A stretch of 58,757 bases of DNA from a bacterium (GCA_021789915.1 JAJYIV010000004.1:1-58757), one strand, 5' to 3'; positions 1-8,842 are shown, numbered from the stretch's first letter. Numbers and translations are program-made. Notes: a model not told the origin generated them from the letters alone.

Positions 1-2
1 GC

Positions 3-422
3 CACAAGGCGTTCGCGGCCGCCCAGGGCAAGGACCTCGACACCTACCGCGCCGCGCTGCGCGATTTCGGGATCGCGGACGTCCCGGCGCTGTTCTGGAC
101 CGCTTACGACTGTGGCCAGCTCATCAATTTGTCCAAGGAAGATCCCTTCCTGGTCGCCCAGCTCCCCAGGGTCGCGGCGCTGATGCACCGGGTCGAGGCG
201 CTGGATCCCACCTACTACCACGGCGGCGCTTACCTGTTCGACATGGTCGACGCAGCCGCCCGCCCGCCCATGCTGGGCGGTCAGCCCGCGGTGGCCAAGG
301 CGGCGTACGACAAGGCGCGGGCGATAGATGGCGGCAGGTTCCTGACCACCGACGTCATGTTCGCGCAGTACTACGCGGTGCAGGACATCATCCGCATGCT
401 GCTGCGGCCTTCCGGCTCCTGA
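3..422 (+). CDS. TRAP transporter TAtT (T-component)-like protein, 5' truncated by window edge
   Basis: Frame 3 is open from the window start (HKAFAAAQGKDLDTYRAALRDFGIADVPALFWTAYDCGQLI...). Helical-repeat pattern with 'LDPTYYHGGAYLF', 'LGG' and 'FAQYYAV' as in the TAtT family. Confidence 0.55.
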   Translation, partial: HKAFAAAQGKDLDTYRAALRDFGIADVPALFWTAYDCGQLINLSKEDPFLVAQLPRVAALMHRVEALDPTYYHGGAYLFDMVDAAARPPMLGGQPAVAKAAYDKARAIDGGRFLTTDVMFAQYYAVQDIIRMLLRPSGS

Positions 423-438
423 CGCGCGCAGCGCTTCG

Positions 439-476
439 CCGGCCCTTTCGTCCCTCGGGACGTCGGGCCGGTTTTT
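439..476 (+). terminator. Rho-independent terminator
   Basis: CCGGCCC...GGGCCGG stem followed by TTTTT. Confidence 0.7.
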
Positions 477-534
477 CGTTGCCTGCTGCGCGGAATTATT
501 GACGCTTCCTTCGTTCTCGCCTAGCATACCCGCC

Positions 535-2595
535 ATGAACCTCACCGAACTCGCCCGCCGCCTCCGCGTCGACCCCGATCTCCTGCGCGACAAACTGCCG
601 GAGCTCGGGTTTTCGATCGGCCGGCGCGCGATCAAGATCGACCCGCGCGTGGCCCAGCAAATCGTCGACGCCTGGGGCGAGATGCGCCGCCGCGAGCGCC
701 TCACGGAAAAAGTCGCGGAGCAGAAGCGCGAGCAGGAAATGCGCGAGATGCGCAAGCTGGCGCCGGATACGATGAAGGAAATCCGTCTGCCGAGCGTGCT
801 GTCCGTGCGCGATCTGGCCAGCAAGATGGAAGTGCCGGTGCCGCGCCTCATGCAGGAGCTGATGAAAAACGGCATCCTGGCCTCGATGAACGAACGCATT
901 GATTTCGATACGTCCGCCGTGCTGGCGGAGGATTTGGGGTTCCGCGCATTGCCGGAAGAGAAGGCGGCCGTCGAAACGGCCGAAACGGCGGCGTCGCAGG
1001 ATCGCGTGCGTCAGGCGGTCGAGGGCGAGAAAACGGAGGCCCTGAAGCCCCGTCCGCCGGTGGTGGTCGTCATGGGCCACGTGGACCACGGCAAGACGCG
1101 GCTCCTGGACGCCATCCGCTCCACACACGTCATGGAAACGGAAGCCGGCGGCATCACGCAGCACATCGGCGCCTATCAGGTGGAGCGCAACGGCCGCCAG
1201 CTTACGTTCATCGACACGCCGGGCCACGAAGCCTTCACGGTGATGCGATCGCGCGGCGCCAAGGTCGCCGACATCGCCATCCTCGTGGTCGCCGCCGACG
1301 ACGGCGTGCAGCCGCAGACCAAGGAAGCGATCAACATCATCAAGTCCGCGCGCCTGCCGTTCATCGTCGCGCTCAACAAGATGGACAAGCCGGACGCCAA
1401 CCCGGACCGCGTGAAGGGCCAGCTGGCGGAACTCGATCTGGTGCCCGAAGATTGGGGCGGCAAAACGGTCGTCGTGCCCGTCTCGGCGCGCGCGATGACG
1501 AACATCGACAAACTGCTTGACATGGTGATCCTGACCGCCGACGTGGAGCAGGACCGCATCCGCGCCAACCCGGACCGGCCGGCCATCGGTACCGTCATCG
1601 AGTCGCACGTGGACCCGGGCGCCGGCCCCGTGGCCACCGTGCTCGTGCAAAGCGGCACGCTGCGGCCGGGCGACACGCTGGGCGTACGCGGCGTCCATGA
1701 AGGCCGCGTGCGTTCGATGCAGGACTGGGAAGGCAAGATGGCCGCCAAGGCGCCGCCCTCGATGCCGGTGCAGATCCTTGGTTGGAAGGAGGCGCCGGCC
1801 GTCGGCGACATCATGGAGGTGCCGGCGGATCCGAAGACGCTGCGCAAGCTTAAATCGACGGAGACAAGCAGCCGCGCCACCGAGGAAGTCGCCGCCATCA
1901 AGCACGCGCCGGCGGAGACGTCGGAAGACGGCAAGCGCGTGCTGAACCTCATCGTGCGCGCCGACGTGCTCGGATCGCTGGAAGCGATCCTTGGCATGCT
2001 CGACACCATCCGGCACGAGGACGTGGCGGTGAAGGTGATCGGCAAGGGCCTGGGCCACATTACGGAAACCGACGTGCTGAACGCGGAAGCCGCGCAGGCC
2101 GTCATCATGGGGTTCAATGCGCGCCCGAACGCGACGGCGGAGAGCCTGGCGCGCGACAAGAACGTCGACGTGCGCGAGTACAGCATCATCTACCGCCTGT
2201 TCGAGGACGTCCTGGCGGAGCTGCGCAAGATGCTGCCGTCCGAAACCATCGTGACCGAGCTCGGCCAGTTCGAGGTGCTGGCGCTGTTCCGCAAATCCGA
2301 CGAAGGCCAGATCGTCGGCGGCAAGGTGAAGGGCGGAAAGCTGCTGCCGAAGGCCAAGCTGCGCGTGAAGCGCCTGCCTGCCGGCAGGCAGGCGGCGGAG
2401 ATGGAATACGTCGGCGAAGGCGAAATCGGCGCCCTGCAAATCGGCCGTTCCGACGTGAAGGAAGTGTTCGGCGGGCAGGAATGCGGATTGCAGTTCAAGG
2501 GCCGCGTGAAATTGGAAGTCGGCGACCTGCTCGAAGCGTACACGGAGGAGAAGAAAGCGCGCGACCTTGTCATCAAAGGCATCACGAGACGATGA
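535..2595 (+). CDS. infB: Translation initiation factor IF-2 (likely start at 535; ORF open from 499)
   Basis: GTPase motifs [28 protein letters not shown]-2 C-terminal domains; N-terminal MNLTELARRL. Confidence 0.97.
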   Translation: MNLTELARRLRVDPDLLRDKLPELGFSIGRRAIKIDPRVAQQIVDAWGEMRRRERLTEKVAEQKREQEMREMRKLAPDTMKEIRLPSVLSVRDLASKMEVPVPRLMQELMKNGILASMNERIDFDTSAVLAEDLGFRALPEEKAAVETAETAASQDRVRQAVEGEKTEALKPRPPVVVVMGHVDHGKTRLLDAIRSTHVMETEAGGITQHIGAYQVERNGRQLTFIDTPGHEAFTVMRSRGAKVADIAILVVAADDGVQPQTKEAINIIKSARLPFIVALNKMDKPDANPDRVKGQLAELDLVPEDWGGKTVVVPVSARAMTNIDKLLDMVILTADVEQDRIRANPDRPAIGTVIESHVDPGAGPVATVLVQSGTLRPGDTLGVRGVHEGRVRSMQDWEGKMAAKAPPSMPVQILGWKEAPAVGDIMEVPADPKTLRKLKSTETSSRATEEVAAIKHAPAETSEDGKRVLNLIVRADVLGSLEAILGMLDTIRHEDVAVKVIGKGLGHITETDVLNAEAAQAVIMGFNARPNATAESLARDKNVDVREYSIIYRLFEDVLAELRKMLPSETIVTELGQFEVLALFRKSDEGQIVGGKVKGGKLLPKAKLRVKRLPAGRQAAEMEYVGEGEIGALQIGRSDVKEVFGGQECGLQFKGRVKLEVGDLLEAYTEEKKARDLVIKGITRR

Positions 2596-2662
2596 ACGAG
2601 CCATTAGCCATTAGCCCTTAGCCTTTAGCGGGAGCGCGACTTCCCGCCAACGGCCTTCTCCT

Positions 2663-2986
2663 ATGCCAGAACTCACCCTGACCGAAGCGAATTTCGACCA
2701 AACCGTCCTGCCGTCCGCGACGCCCGTTCTGGTGGATTTTTGGGCGCCGTGGTGCGGGCCCTGCCGCATGATGGGACCGATCGTCGACGAGCTTGCCGAA
2801 GCATGGAACGGCCGGATCGCCGTCGGGAAAGTGAACGTGGACGATCATGGGGCGCTCGCGCAGCGCTACAACATCCTGTCGATCCCGACCTATATTCTCT
2901 TTAAGGGCGGCAAGCAGGTCGATCAGTTCTCCGGCGCCATGCCGAAAGAGGCGTTGAAGGCGCGCGTGGAGAAGTTCTTGAATTAG
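2663..2986 (+). CDS. trxA: Thioredoxin
   Basis: FWAPWCGPCRMMGPIVDELA, cis-Pro SIPTYILFKGG. Confidence 0.97.
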   Translation: MPELTLTEANFDQTVLPSATPVLVDFWAPWCGPCRMMGPIVDELAEAWNGRIAVGKVNVDDHGALAQRYNILSIPTYILFKGGKQVDQFSGAMPKEALKARVEKFLN

Positions 2987-3011
2987 GGGCTAACGGATAA
3001 CGGCTTCCCCT

Positions 3012-3938
3012 ATGCCCGAGCACCTCATCATCATCGGCGCAGGCCCCGCCGGCTACACGGCCGCGATCTACGCGGCGCGGGCGAATCTTTCCCCGCTGCT
3101 GTTCGAGGGGCCTGAGCCGGGCGGCCAGCTGACGTCCACGACGGCCGTTGAAAACTTCCCGGGATTTCCCGACGGCATCCAAGGGCCGGAGCTCATGCAG
3201 ATCATGCGCAAACAGGCCGAGCGGTTCGGCGCGCGCCTCGTCGGCGAGACGGTGGAAAGCGTGGACGTCGCGGCCGCGCCGTTCTCCGTGCGCACGAACG
3301 GCGGAACGTACCAGGCCGAGGCCGTCATCCTGTCGATGGGCGCCTCCGCCCGCTGGCTCGGCGTGCCGGGCGAGAAGGAATACAAGGGACGCGGCGTGTC
3401 GGCCTGCGCCACGTGCGACGCGCCGTTCTTCCGCGGCAAGGACGTGCTGGTGGTGGGCGGCGGGGATGCCGCGATGGAAGAGGCGGACGACCTGGCGAAA
3501 TTCGCCGCGTCCGTTCGCATTCTCGTACGCACCGCCGAACTGCGCGCCTCGCCTATCATGCAGGAGCGCGCCAAGGCGAATTCGAAAATTTCCTTCCTGT
3601 GGAACACCGAAGCGAAGGAAGTCGTCGGCGACGGCGCGAAGATGACGGGCGTCAAGACGTTGAACAACAAAACGAACGAGATGGCGGAGCTCAAAGCCGA
3701 CGGCTTGTTCCTCGCGATCGGCCACCAGCCGAACACCGGCCTGCTGCAGGGCCAGCCCGTCGAGCTCGGGAAAGGCTACGTGATGGTGAAGCCGGGAACG
3801 ACGCAGACGAACGTGCCGGGCGTGTTCGCCGCCGGCGACGTGGCGGACTGGACGTACCGGCAGGCCATCACGGCTGCCGGCACGGGCTGCATGGCGGCGC
3901 TCGACGCGCAGCGGTTTTTGGCGCACGGGGAAAAGTAG
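3012..3938 (+). CDS. trxB: Thioredoxin-disulfide reductase
   Basis: GAGPAGYTAAIYAAR, CATCDAPFF redox motif, GGGDAAMEEA. Confidence 0.97.
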   Translation: MPEHLIIIGAGPAGYTAAIYAARANLSPLLFEGPEPGGQLTSTTAVENFPGFPDGIQGPELMQIMRKQAERFGARLVGETVESVDVAAAPFSVRTNGGTYQAEAVILSMGASARWLGVPGEKEYKGRGVSACATCDAPFFRGKDVLVVGGGDAAMEEADDLAKFAASVRILVRTAELRASPIMQERAKANSKISFLWNTEAKEVVGDGAKMTGVKTLNNKTNEMAELKADGLFLAIGHQPNTGLLQGQPVELGKGYVMVKPGTTQTNVPGVFAAGDVADWTYRQAITAAGTGCMAALDAQRFLAHGEK

Positions 3939-4096
3939 TTGGGAGACGGAGAGACGGTTAAAAGTTAGACGATTAAACGCGGCTCTCGGCTCTTGAACCC
4001 CTCCAGACCTCCCCTTGGCAGGGGAGGATAACGCGTGCCGACATTCGTCTCATTCGCTGTCTTCGTAGGATTCGCAGGCGATTCGTTGATTGGTAC

Positions 4097-4142
4097 ACAA
4101 AGAAAATCCGGCCCGGCTCCGCCATGGAGCTCGGGCCGTTTG
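4097..4142 (-). terminator. Terminator of the minus-strand gene ending at 4160
   Basis: Minus strand CGGCCCGAGCTC...GAGCCGGGCCGG followed by ATTTTC. Confidence 0.6.
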
Positions 4143-4159
4143 CGTCTTCGGACGGAACC

Positions 4160-4744
4160 TCAGAAGAGGCGCGGCTGGCCGACATCGGCCCAGTACTCTT
4201 CCACCTTCTTGAGATACGCGGCGAACGTCATGGCCTCCGGTTCATGATCGATAAGGTGCTCGACGACGTAGTCGCGCGCCGCGTCCCAGCGGAAGCGCAT
4301 GGGCGCGTGTCCGCTGTCGAGGTACAGGCGGAACACGCTTTCGCCGCCGTCCTCCGGGGTGCCTGGCTCCGGCTTCCACTGGCGGGGTTCCAGCGGCGAC
4401 CATTCATCCCGGCCGTCGGGGTGTCGCAGGACGAAGGCTTCGTGCGCCGGCACCGCTTCCCCGGCCACGGCAACGAAGAACGTCGCGTACGAAGACGGAT
4501 TCTTCTGCGGGAAGAAGACGTCACTGGTCACCAGGTCAGCCTGGGTCGGCACGTTCTGTTCGTCCACGTGGATACCGATCTCCGCGGCGCGGAGCACGCC
4601 CTCGAGCTCCGCCGCTTTCGCGTTGATCCGTACGCCTCGCCGCTTCCCGTCCTTCCAGACGAGCAGTACGTCGTCGGCGACGGATGGCTGCACGGCGACG
4701 CCCGACGTCAGTTTGCCGTCCGGCGTCAAGGTAAAGAACCGCAT
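4160..4744 (-). CDS. Hypothetical protein (194 aa)
   Basis: ORF with AAAGGGGG ribosome-binding site before ATG (MRFFTLTPDGKLTSG...); C-terminal part of the listed 313-aa ORF. Confidence 0.75.
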   Translation of the reverse strand: MRFFTLTPDGKLTSGVAVQPSVADDVLLVWKDGKRRGVRINAKAAELEGVLRAAEIGIHVDEQNVPTQADLVTSDVFFPQKNPSSYATFFVAVAGEAVPAHEAFVLRHPDGRDEWSPLEPRQWKPEPGTPEDGGESVFRLYLDSGHAPMRFRWDAARDYVVEHLIDHEPEAMTFAAYLKKVEEYWADVGQPRLF

Positions 4745-4856
4745 CGTTTTGCCCCCTTTCAAGGGCGCTTGGCGCGCGAAGGCGCGGCACAAGACGCGTC
4801 GAAGCGTAGGGGCGGCGCGGCCGCTTGTCAAGCGACGCAGCGCTTTGCACCGCGTC

Positions 4857-4897
4857 AAGAAAAACGCCCCGGCTCCAGCGAGGAGCGGGGCGAGATG
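4857..4897 (-). terminator. Terminator downstream of the gene at 4911-5822
   Basis: Minus strand CGCCCCGCTCC..GGAGCCGGGGCG followed by TTTTTC. Confidence 0.7.
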
Positions 4898-4910
4898 AAG
4901 GGAAGTGCGT

Positions 4911-5822
4911 CTAGGAGCCGTTCGCCGCCTGACACGCCTCCGAGTGCCGCAGGAACTTCTCGGCCGTGTCGCGGCGCGCGAGCGCGGTCCGAGCCTTCTT
5001 GGCGCGCGCGACGAGATCGTCGGCCAGCGCGGTATTGCCGGCGCAGATGGCCGGCGTCTTGCTGTGAAAGTCGAACGGCACGTCGTCGAGCGGACGGCCA
5101 TCGAAATCGCAGACCGTACCGCCCGCGCCCTTCACGATCGCATAGCCGGCGCCGAGCTCGCGCTGGCGCTGCGAGAGACAGAGCGTCGCGGCGGCGATGC
5201 CGGACGCCACGCAGGCCATCTCGTACGACGCGCAGCCCGGGCTGCGCAGCCATCCTTCCTCGCCGCGGAACATCTCGGCGGCGAGTTCCCGTGTGGGAGG
5301 GAAGAACAGATCAGGAAAGAAGTCCTTCGTGCCCAGGTCGATCTTCCGCTCCTGCGCGGGCGTCGGCGCCGTTTCGTGGTTGATGACCGTGCGGTACGCG
5401 CCCTTCTCGTCGCGCCACGCCGTCCACGTGTTGCCGGTGCGCAAATCGATCACGCCGGCGGAAAGCACGTCCTTGAACGTCGCGCGATCCGTACGGTCGA
5501 GCACGGTGAATACGCTCGTGAATGGGAGCCCGATCAGATGGTGTCGGTCCAGGAAGTTCCGCCGGCCGTCGAGCGGCTGGATGCAGATCCACACGCCGTC
5601 GCCTCTTCCTTGGTCAGGCCCTTCCTCGATGGTGAGACGGCCCAGTTTGTGGATCTTGCGCAGGCGATCCTCGAAAAACATGCCGATCTCACGCCGTGCG
5701 TTCGCGTCGCTCTGGACGATGCGGCCGAACTTTTCCCCGACAAGCCGCGAGAGCTTTGCGAGGTCGTAGGCGATGGCCTCTCCCGGCAGCAGGGGAATCG
5801 CCTGTTCGTTCTTCTGGTCCAT
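4911..5822 (-). CDS. Inositol monophosphatase/FBPase-superfamily-like protein (divergent)
   Basis: QPLDGRRNFLDRHHLIGLPFTSV and GCASYEMACVASGIAAATLC..GYAIVKGAGGTVCDFDGRPLDD resemble IMPase motifs; GGAGGAG ribosome-binding site before MDQKNEQ. Confidence 0.65.
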   Translation of the reverse strand: MDQKNEQAIPLLPGEAIAYDLAKLSRLVGEKFGRIVQSDANARREIGMFFEDRLRKIHKLGRLTIEEGPDQGRGDGVWICIQPLDGRRNFLDRHHLIGLPFTSVFTVLDRTDRATFKDVLSAGVIDLRTGNTWTAWRDEKGAYRTVINHETAPTPAQERKIDLGTKDFFPDLFFPPTRELAAEMFRGEEGWLRSPGCASYEMACVASGIAAATLCLSQRQRELGAGYAIVKGAGGTVCDFDGRPLDDVPFDFHSKTPAICAGNTALADDLVARAKKARTALARRDTAEKFLRHSEACQAANGS

Positions 5823-5939
5823 GGATTTCTCCTCCGAAGCGGGCCCGTCGCCCGCGAAACCCGCCAGGAGACTAGCGCGCTCTCCGACGCCCGTCAATCC
5901 GTTGCGGCTTTCCCGCGCGCCTGTTAGGATTTTCGTCGT

Positions 5940-8555
5940 ATGCCAGGCTACGACCATCAAGCCGTCGAAAAGAAATGGCAGGACGTCTGGGAACGCGAGC
6001 AGCCCGGCCGCGTCGAGGAGGATCCGGCGCGCGCGGCGGACGCGCTCTATCATCTCGTCATGTTTCCGTACCCGTCTGGCGCGGGGCTGCACGTCGGCCA
6101 CGTCGAGTCCTACACGGCCGTGGACATCCTGACGCGCTATCGCCGCATGCAGGGCAGGCGCGTGCTGTTTCCGATCGGCTATGACGCGTTCGGTTTGCCG
6201 GCGGAAAACTACGCCATCAAGACGGGCATGCCGCCCGCCGAAAGCACGGCGGCCAACATCGCGAACTTCCACCGGCAGATGAAGGCGCTCGGTTTTTCTT
6301 TCAGCTGGGAGCGCGAATTCGCCACGTGCGATCCGTCGTATTACAAATGGACGCAGTGGATGTTCCTCGAGCTGTTCAAGCGCGGGCTTGCCTATAAAAA
6401 GAAGGCGCCGGTCAATTGGTGCGAGAAGGATCAGACCGTGCTCGCCAACGAGCAGGTCGTGAACGGGGCGTGCGAGCGCTGCGGCACGCCGGTCGTGCAG
6501 AAGGAGATGGAGCAATGGTTCTTCGGCATCACGAAGTATGCCGACCGCTTGCTGAACGGTTTGGACGCGATCGACTGGCCGGAGAAGATCAAATCGATGC
6601 AGCGCAACTGGATCGGGCGTAGCGAGGGGGCGGAAATTGTCTTTTCTTGTCATCCTGAAGGAGCGCAGCGACTGAAGGATCTGTCGTCGGATCCTTCGCC
6701 TGCGGCTCAGGATGACAAATACTCGATCACTGTTTTCACCACGCGTCCCGACACGCTCTTCGGCGTCTCGTACGTCGTGCTGGCGCCGGAGCATCCGCTG
6801 GTGGACATCCTTACGGTTCCCGAAAAGAAAACGGAGATGGACGCGTACCGCGCCGCCGCGCGCGGCAAGTCGGAACTCGAGCGCACGCAGTTGGAGAAGG
6901 ACAAGAGCGGCGTGTTTACCGGAAGTTTCGCGACGCACCCGCTCACGGGCGAACCGGTGCCGGTGTGGGTCAGCGATTACGTGCTGACGACGTACGGCAC
7001 GGGCGCCGTGATGGGCGTCCCCGCGCATGACGAGCGCGATTTCGCGTTCGCGAAGAAGTACGGGCTGGCGGTGAAACAGGTGATCGCCAATCAGTTTGGT
7101 GTGAGAAAACCTGACGGTGATCTTTCTCCCGTCGAGTGTTATACCGGCGACGGACCTCTCATCAATTCCGGGGAATTCGACCGGCTGTCGAATCAAATCG
7201 CCAAGCATAAGATTGTTGAGAAACTTGCCAAGGAAGGGAAGGGCGCGGCGGTGACGAAGTACCGCCTGCGCGACTGGCTCGTGTCGCGCCAGCGCTATTG
7301 GGGCGCGCCGATCCCGATCGTTTATGATCCCGACGGGAAGCCGCATCCGGTGAAGGAGGAACATCTGCCGCTGCGTTTGCCGGAGGACGTCGACTATCTG
7401 CCGCGCGGCACGTCGCCGATCGGCTCGTCCAAGAGCTACGTCGCGCTGGCCGAGAAACTCTACGGCCCCGGCTGGCGCTTCGAGACGGACACGATGGACA
7501 CCTTCGTGGATTCCTCGTGGTACTTCCTGCGTTATTGCGATCCGAAAAACGCGTCGTCCTTCGCCGACCGTTCCAAGATCGATTACTGGTGTCCGGTGGA
7601 TTTGTACGTCGGCGGCGCGGAGCACGCGGTGCTGCACCTGCTGTACGCGCGCTTCTTCGCGTACGCCCTGCATGATGCGGGCCGCATCGGCTTCGAGGAA
7701 CCGTTCCTCGCGCTGCGCAACCAGGGCATCATCCTGGGCCCCGACGGGGAGAAGATGTCGAAGTCGAAAGGGAACGTCGTGAATCCGGACGAGCTCGTGG
7801 CCGAGTACGGCGCGGATGCGCTGCGGCTCTACGAGATGTTCATGGGACCGCTCGAGGACATGAAGCCATGGGACACGAAAGGCATCGTCGGCACGCGGCG
7901 GTTCTTGGACAAGGTGTGGAAGCTGGCGGAGCGCGTCACGGACGTGGAAAACATCTTGGCGCTTCGTCCCGTGCAGAAGACCATCAAGAAAGTGACGGAG
8001 GACGTCGAAGCGATGCGCTTCAACACGGCCGTGTCCGCGCTGATGGTCTGCGCGAATGTGCTGCAGGAAGCCGTCGCGGCCGACCCCGCCGCCGGCCGCG
8101 CACACCCCCCGCCTGCCGACGGACGGCCAGCAGGCAGCCCCTCCTTCGGCTTCGCTCAGGACAGGCCTTGGCAGGGGGGCAATGTCGGCCGGCAGCCTTC
8201 CCCTGATAAGGGGGGGATTCCTCGCAACGCATTCGGCGACTTCGTGCGCCTGCTCGCCGCGTTCGCGCCGCATCTGGGGAGCGAATTGTGGGAGCGCGCC
8301 GGGCTCGACGGCTCCGTCTTCGACGCCTGGCCGTCGTACGAGCCGACGCTCGTGCAGGACGAAACGGTGAAGATCGCCGTGCAGGTGAACGGCAAGCTGC
8401 GCGGGTCGATCGAGGTTCCCGCGGACGCGTCCGCGGACGACATCGTCGCGCAGGCCAAGTCCGAGCCGAATGTCGCCAAGCACCTCGAAGGGAAGACGAT
8501 CGTCAAAACGATTTTCGTGCCAGGCAAGCTCGCGAACTTCGTGGTGGGGGAGTGA
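5940..8555 (+). CDS. leuS: Leucyl-tRNA synthetase
   Basis: PYPSGAGLHVGHVESYTAVDI, TTRPDTLFG, KMSKSKGNVV; FVPGKLANFVV C-terminus. Confidence 0.97.
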   Translation: MPGYDHQAVEKKWQDVWEREQPGRVEEDPARAADALYHLVMFPYPSGAGLHVGHVESYTAVDILTRYRRMQGRRVLFPIGYDAFGLPAENYAIKTGMPPAESTAANIANFHRQMKALGFSFSWEREFATCDPSYYKWTQWMFLELFKRGLAYKKKAPVNWCEKDQTVLANEQVVNGACERCGTPVVQKEMEQWFFGITKYADRLLNGLDAIDWPEKIKSMQRNWIGRSEGAEIVFSCHPEGAQRLKDLSSDPSPAAQDDKYSITVFTTRPDTLFGVSYVVLAPEHPLVDILTVPEKKTEMDAYRAAARGKSELERTQLEKDKSGVFTGSFATHPLTGEPVPVWVSDYVLTTYGTGAVMGVPAHDERDFAFAKKYGLAVKQVIANQFGVRKPDGDLSPVECYTGDGPLINSGEFDRLSNQIAKHKIVEKLAKEGKGAAVTKYRLRDWLVSRQRYWGAPIPIVYDPDGKPHPVKEEHLPLRLPEDVDYLPRGTSPIGSSKSYVALAEKLYGPGWRFETDTMDTFVDSSWYFLRYCDPKNASSFADRSKIDYWCPVDLYVGGAEHAVLHLLYARFFAYALHDAGRIGFEEPFLALRNQGIILGPDGEKMSKSKGNVVNPDELVAEYGADALRLYEMFMGPLEDMKPWDTKGIVGTRRFLDKVWKLAERVTDVENILALRPVQKTIKKVTEDVEAMRFNTAVSALMVCANVLQEAVAADPAAGRAHPPPADGRPAGSPSFGFAQDRPWQGGNVGRQPSPDKGGIPRNAFGDFVRLLAAFAPHLGSELWERAGLDGSVFDAWPSYEPTLVQDETVKIAVQVNGKLRGSIEVPADASADDIVAQAKSEPNVAKHLEGKTIVKTIFVPGKLANFVVGE
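6647..6719 (+). repeat. Palindromic dispersed repeat (TGTCATCCTGA..GAAGGATC/GATCCTTC..TCAGGATGACA) inside leuS
   Basis: Inverted repeat TTGTCATCCTGA...TCAGGATGACAAA inserted in frame; similar sequences occur near 45.6 kb and 58.5 kb. Confidence 0.85.
8100..8214 (+). repeat. Repeat-derived insertion inside leuS
   Basis: Low-complexity segment CCCCCGCCTGCCGACGG..CTTCGGCTTCGCTCAGGACAGGCC..GGCAGGGGGG encodes non-LeuRS residues (HPPPADGRPAGSPSFGFAQDRPWQGG). Confidence 0.75.
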
Positions 8556-8573
8556 AGGAGTGGATAACATGTC

Positions 8574-8602
8574 TTGACAAAAAGGAACATTCGTGTTGAA
8601 AT
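8574..8602 (+). promoter_or_regulatory. Sigma70-type promoter of tRNA-like RNA locus 1
   Basis: TTGACA (8574-8579), 17-bp spacer, TGAAAT (8597-8602). Confidence 0.7.
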
Positions 8603-8608
8603 ACACGC

Positions 8609-8791
8609 AACGAGTGGAGGCCACCACGGCTTCAATCTCGGTGTCAGCAACATCCCCCACATCGGTTTTCCGATTGGGGGATTTTGCGTTCATCCCGGAG
8701 TCCGTGGTCATGCGCGGGCCCGTGGGAGTAACGGCAGCTCCACTCGTTTTGACACCGAGAAGTACGGGTTCGAATCCCGTCGGGTCCACCA
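8609..8791 (+). ncRNA. Candidate structured ncRNA 1: antisense leader plus hairpin plus tRNA-like
   Basis: Leader segments 8609-8619 and 8637-8646 are complementary to 8738-8748 and 8750-8759 of the downstream tRNA-like; hairpin at about 8652-8682. Confidence 0.7.
8716..8791 (+). tRNA. tRNA-like, alanine-identity acceptor (G3.U70, A73, encoded CCA); apparent anticodon UGA, irregular D and anticodon arms
   Basis: GGGCCCG/CGGGTCC acceptor, ACGGG-TTCGAAT-CCCGT T-arm, CCA; 5-bp D-stem GGAGT/GCTCC, 4-nt variable loop. Confidence 0.65.
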
Positions 8792-8842
8792 CCTGTGTCC
8801 GCATTGATTTCGCGGCGGCGTTTCTGTTAAGGTCAGTTCGCT

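Noticed and set aside
3-422. Possible contaminant/chimeric contig end (TAtT-like gene seems atypical for CPR)
   Set aside because: Composition by eye matches the neighbours and a clean terminator follows; cannot be judged from this window alone.
496-2604. 702-aa minus-strand ORF antisense to infB
   Set aside because: High-GC mirror-frame ORF (His/Arg/Leu-rich composition); infB on the plus strand is unambiguous.
8716-8791. Calling locus 1 a standard tRNA-Ser(UGA)
   Set aside because: No long class II variable arm, G3.U70 alanine identity, mismatched anticodon stem, C37; reported instead as tRNA-like.
5823-8804. Upstream part of the 1297-aa minus-strand ORF (4911..8804)
   Set aside because: Antisense to leuS; only the segment from the ATG at 5822 with its own RBS is a plausible gene.
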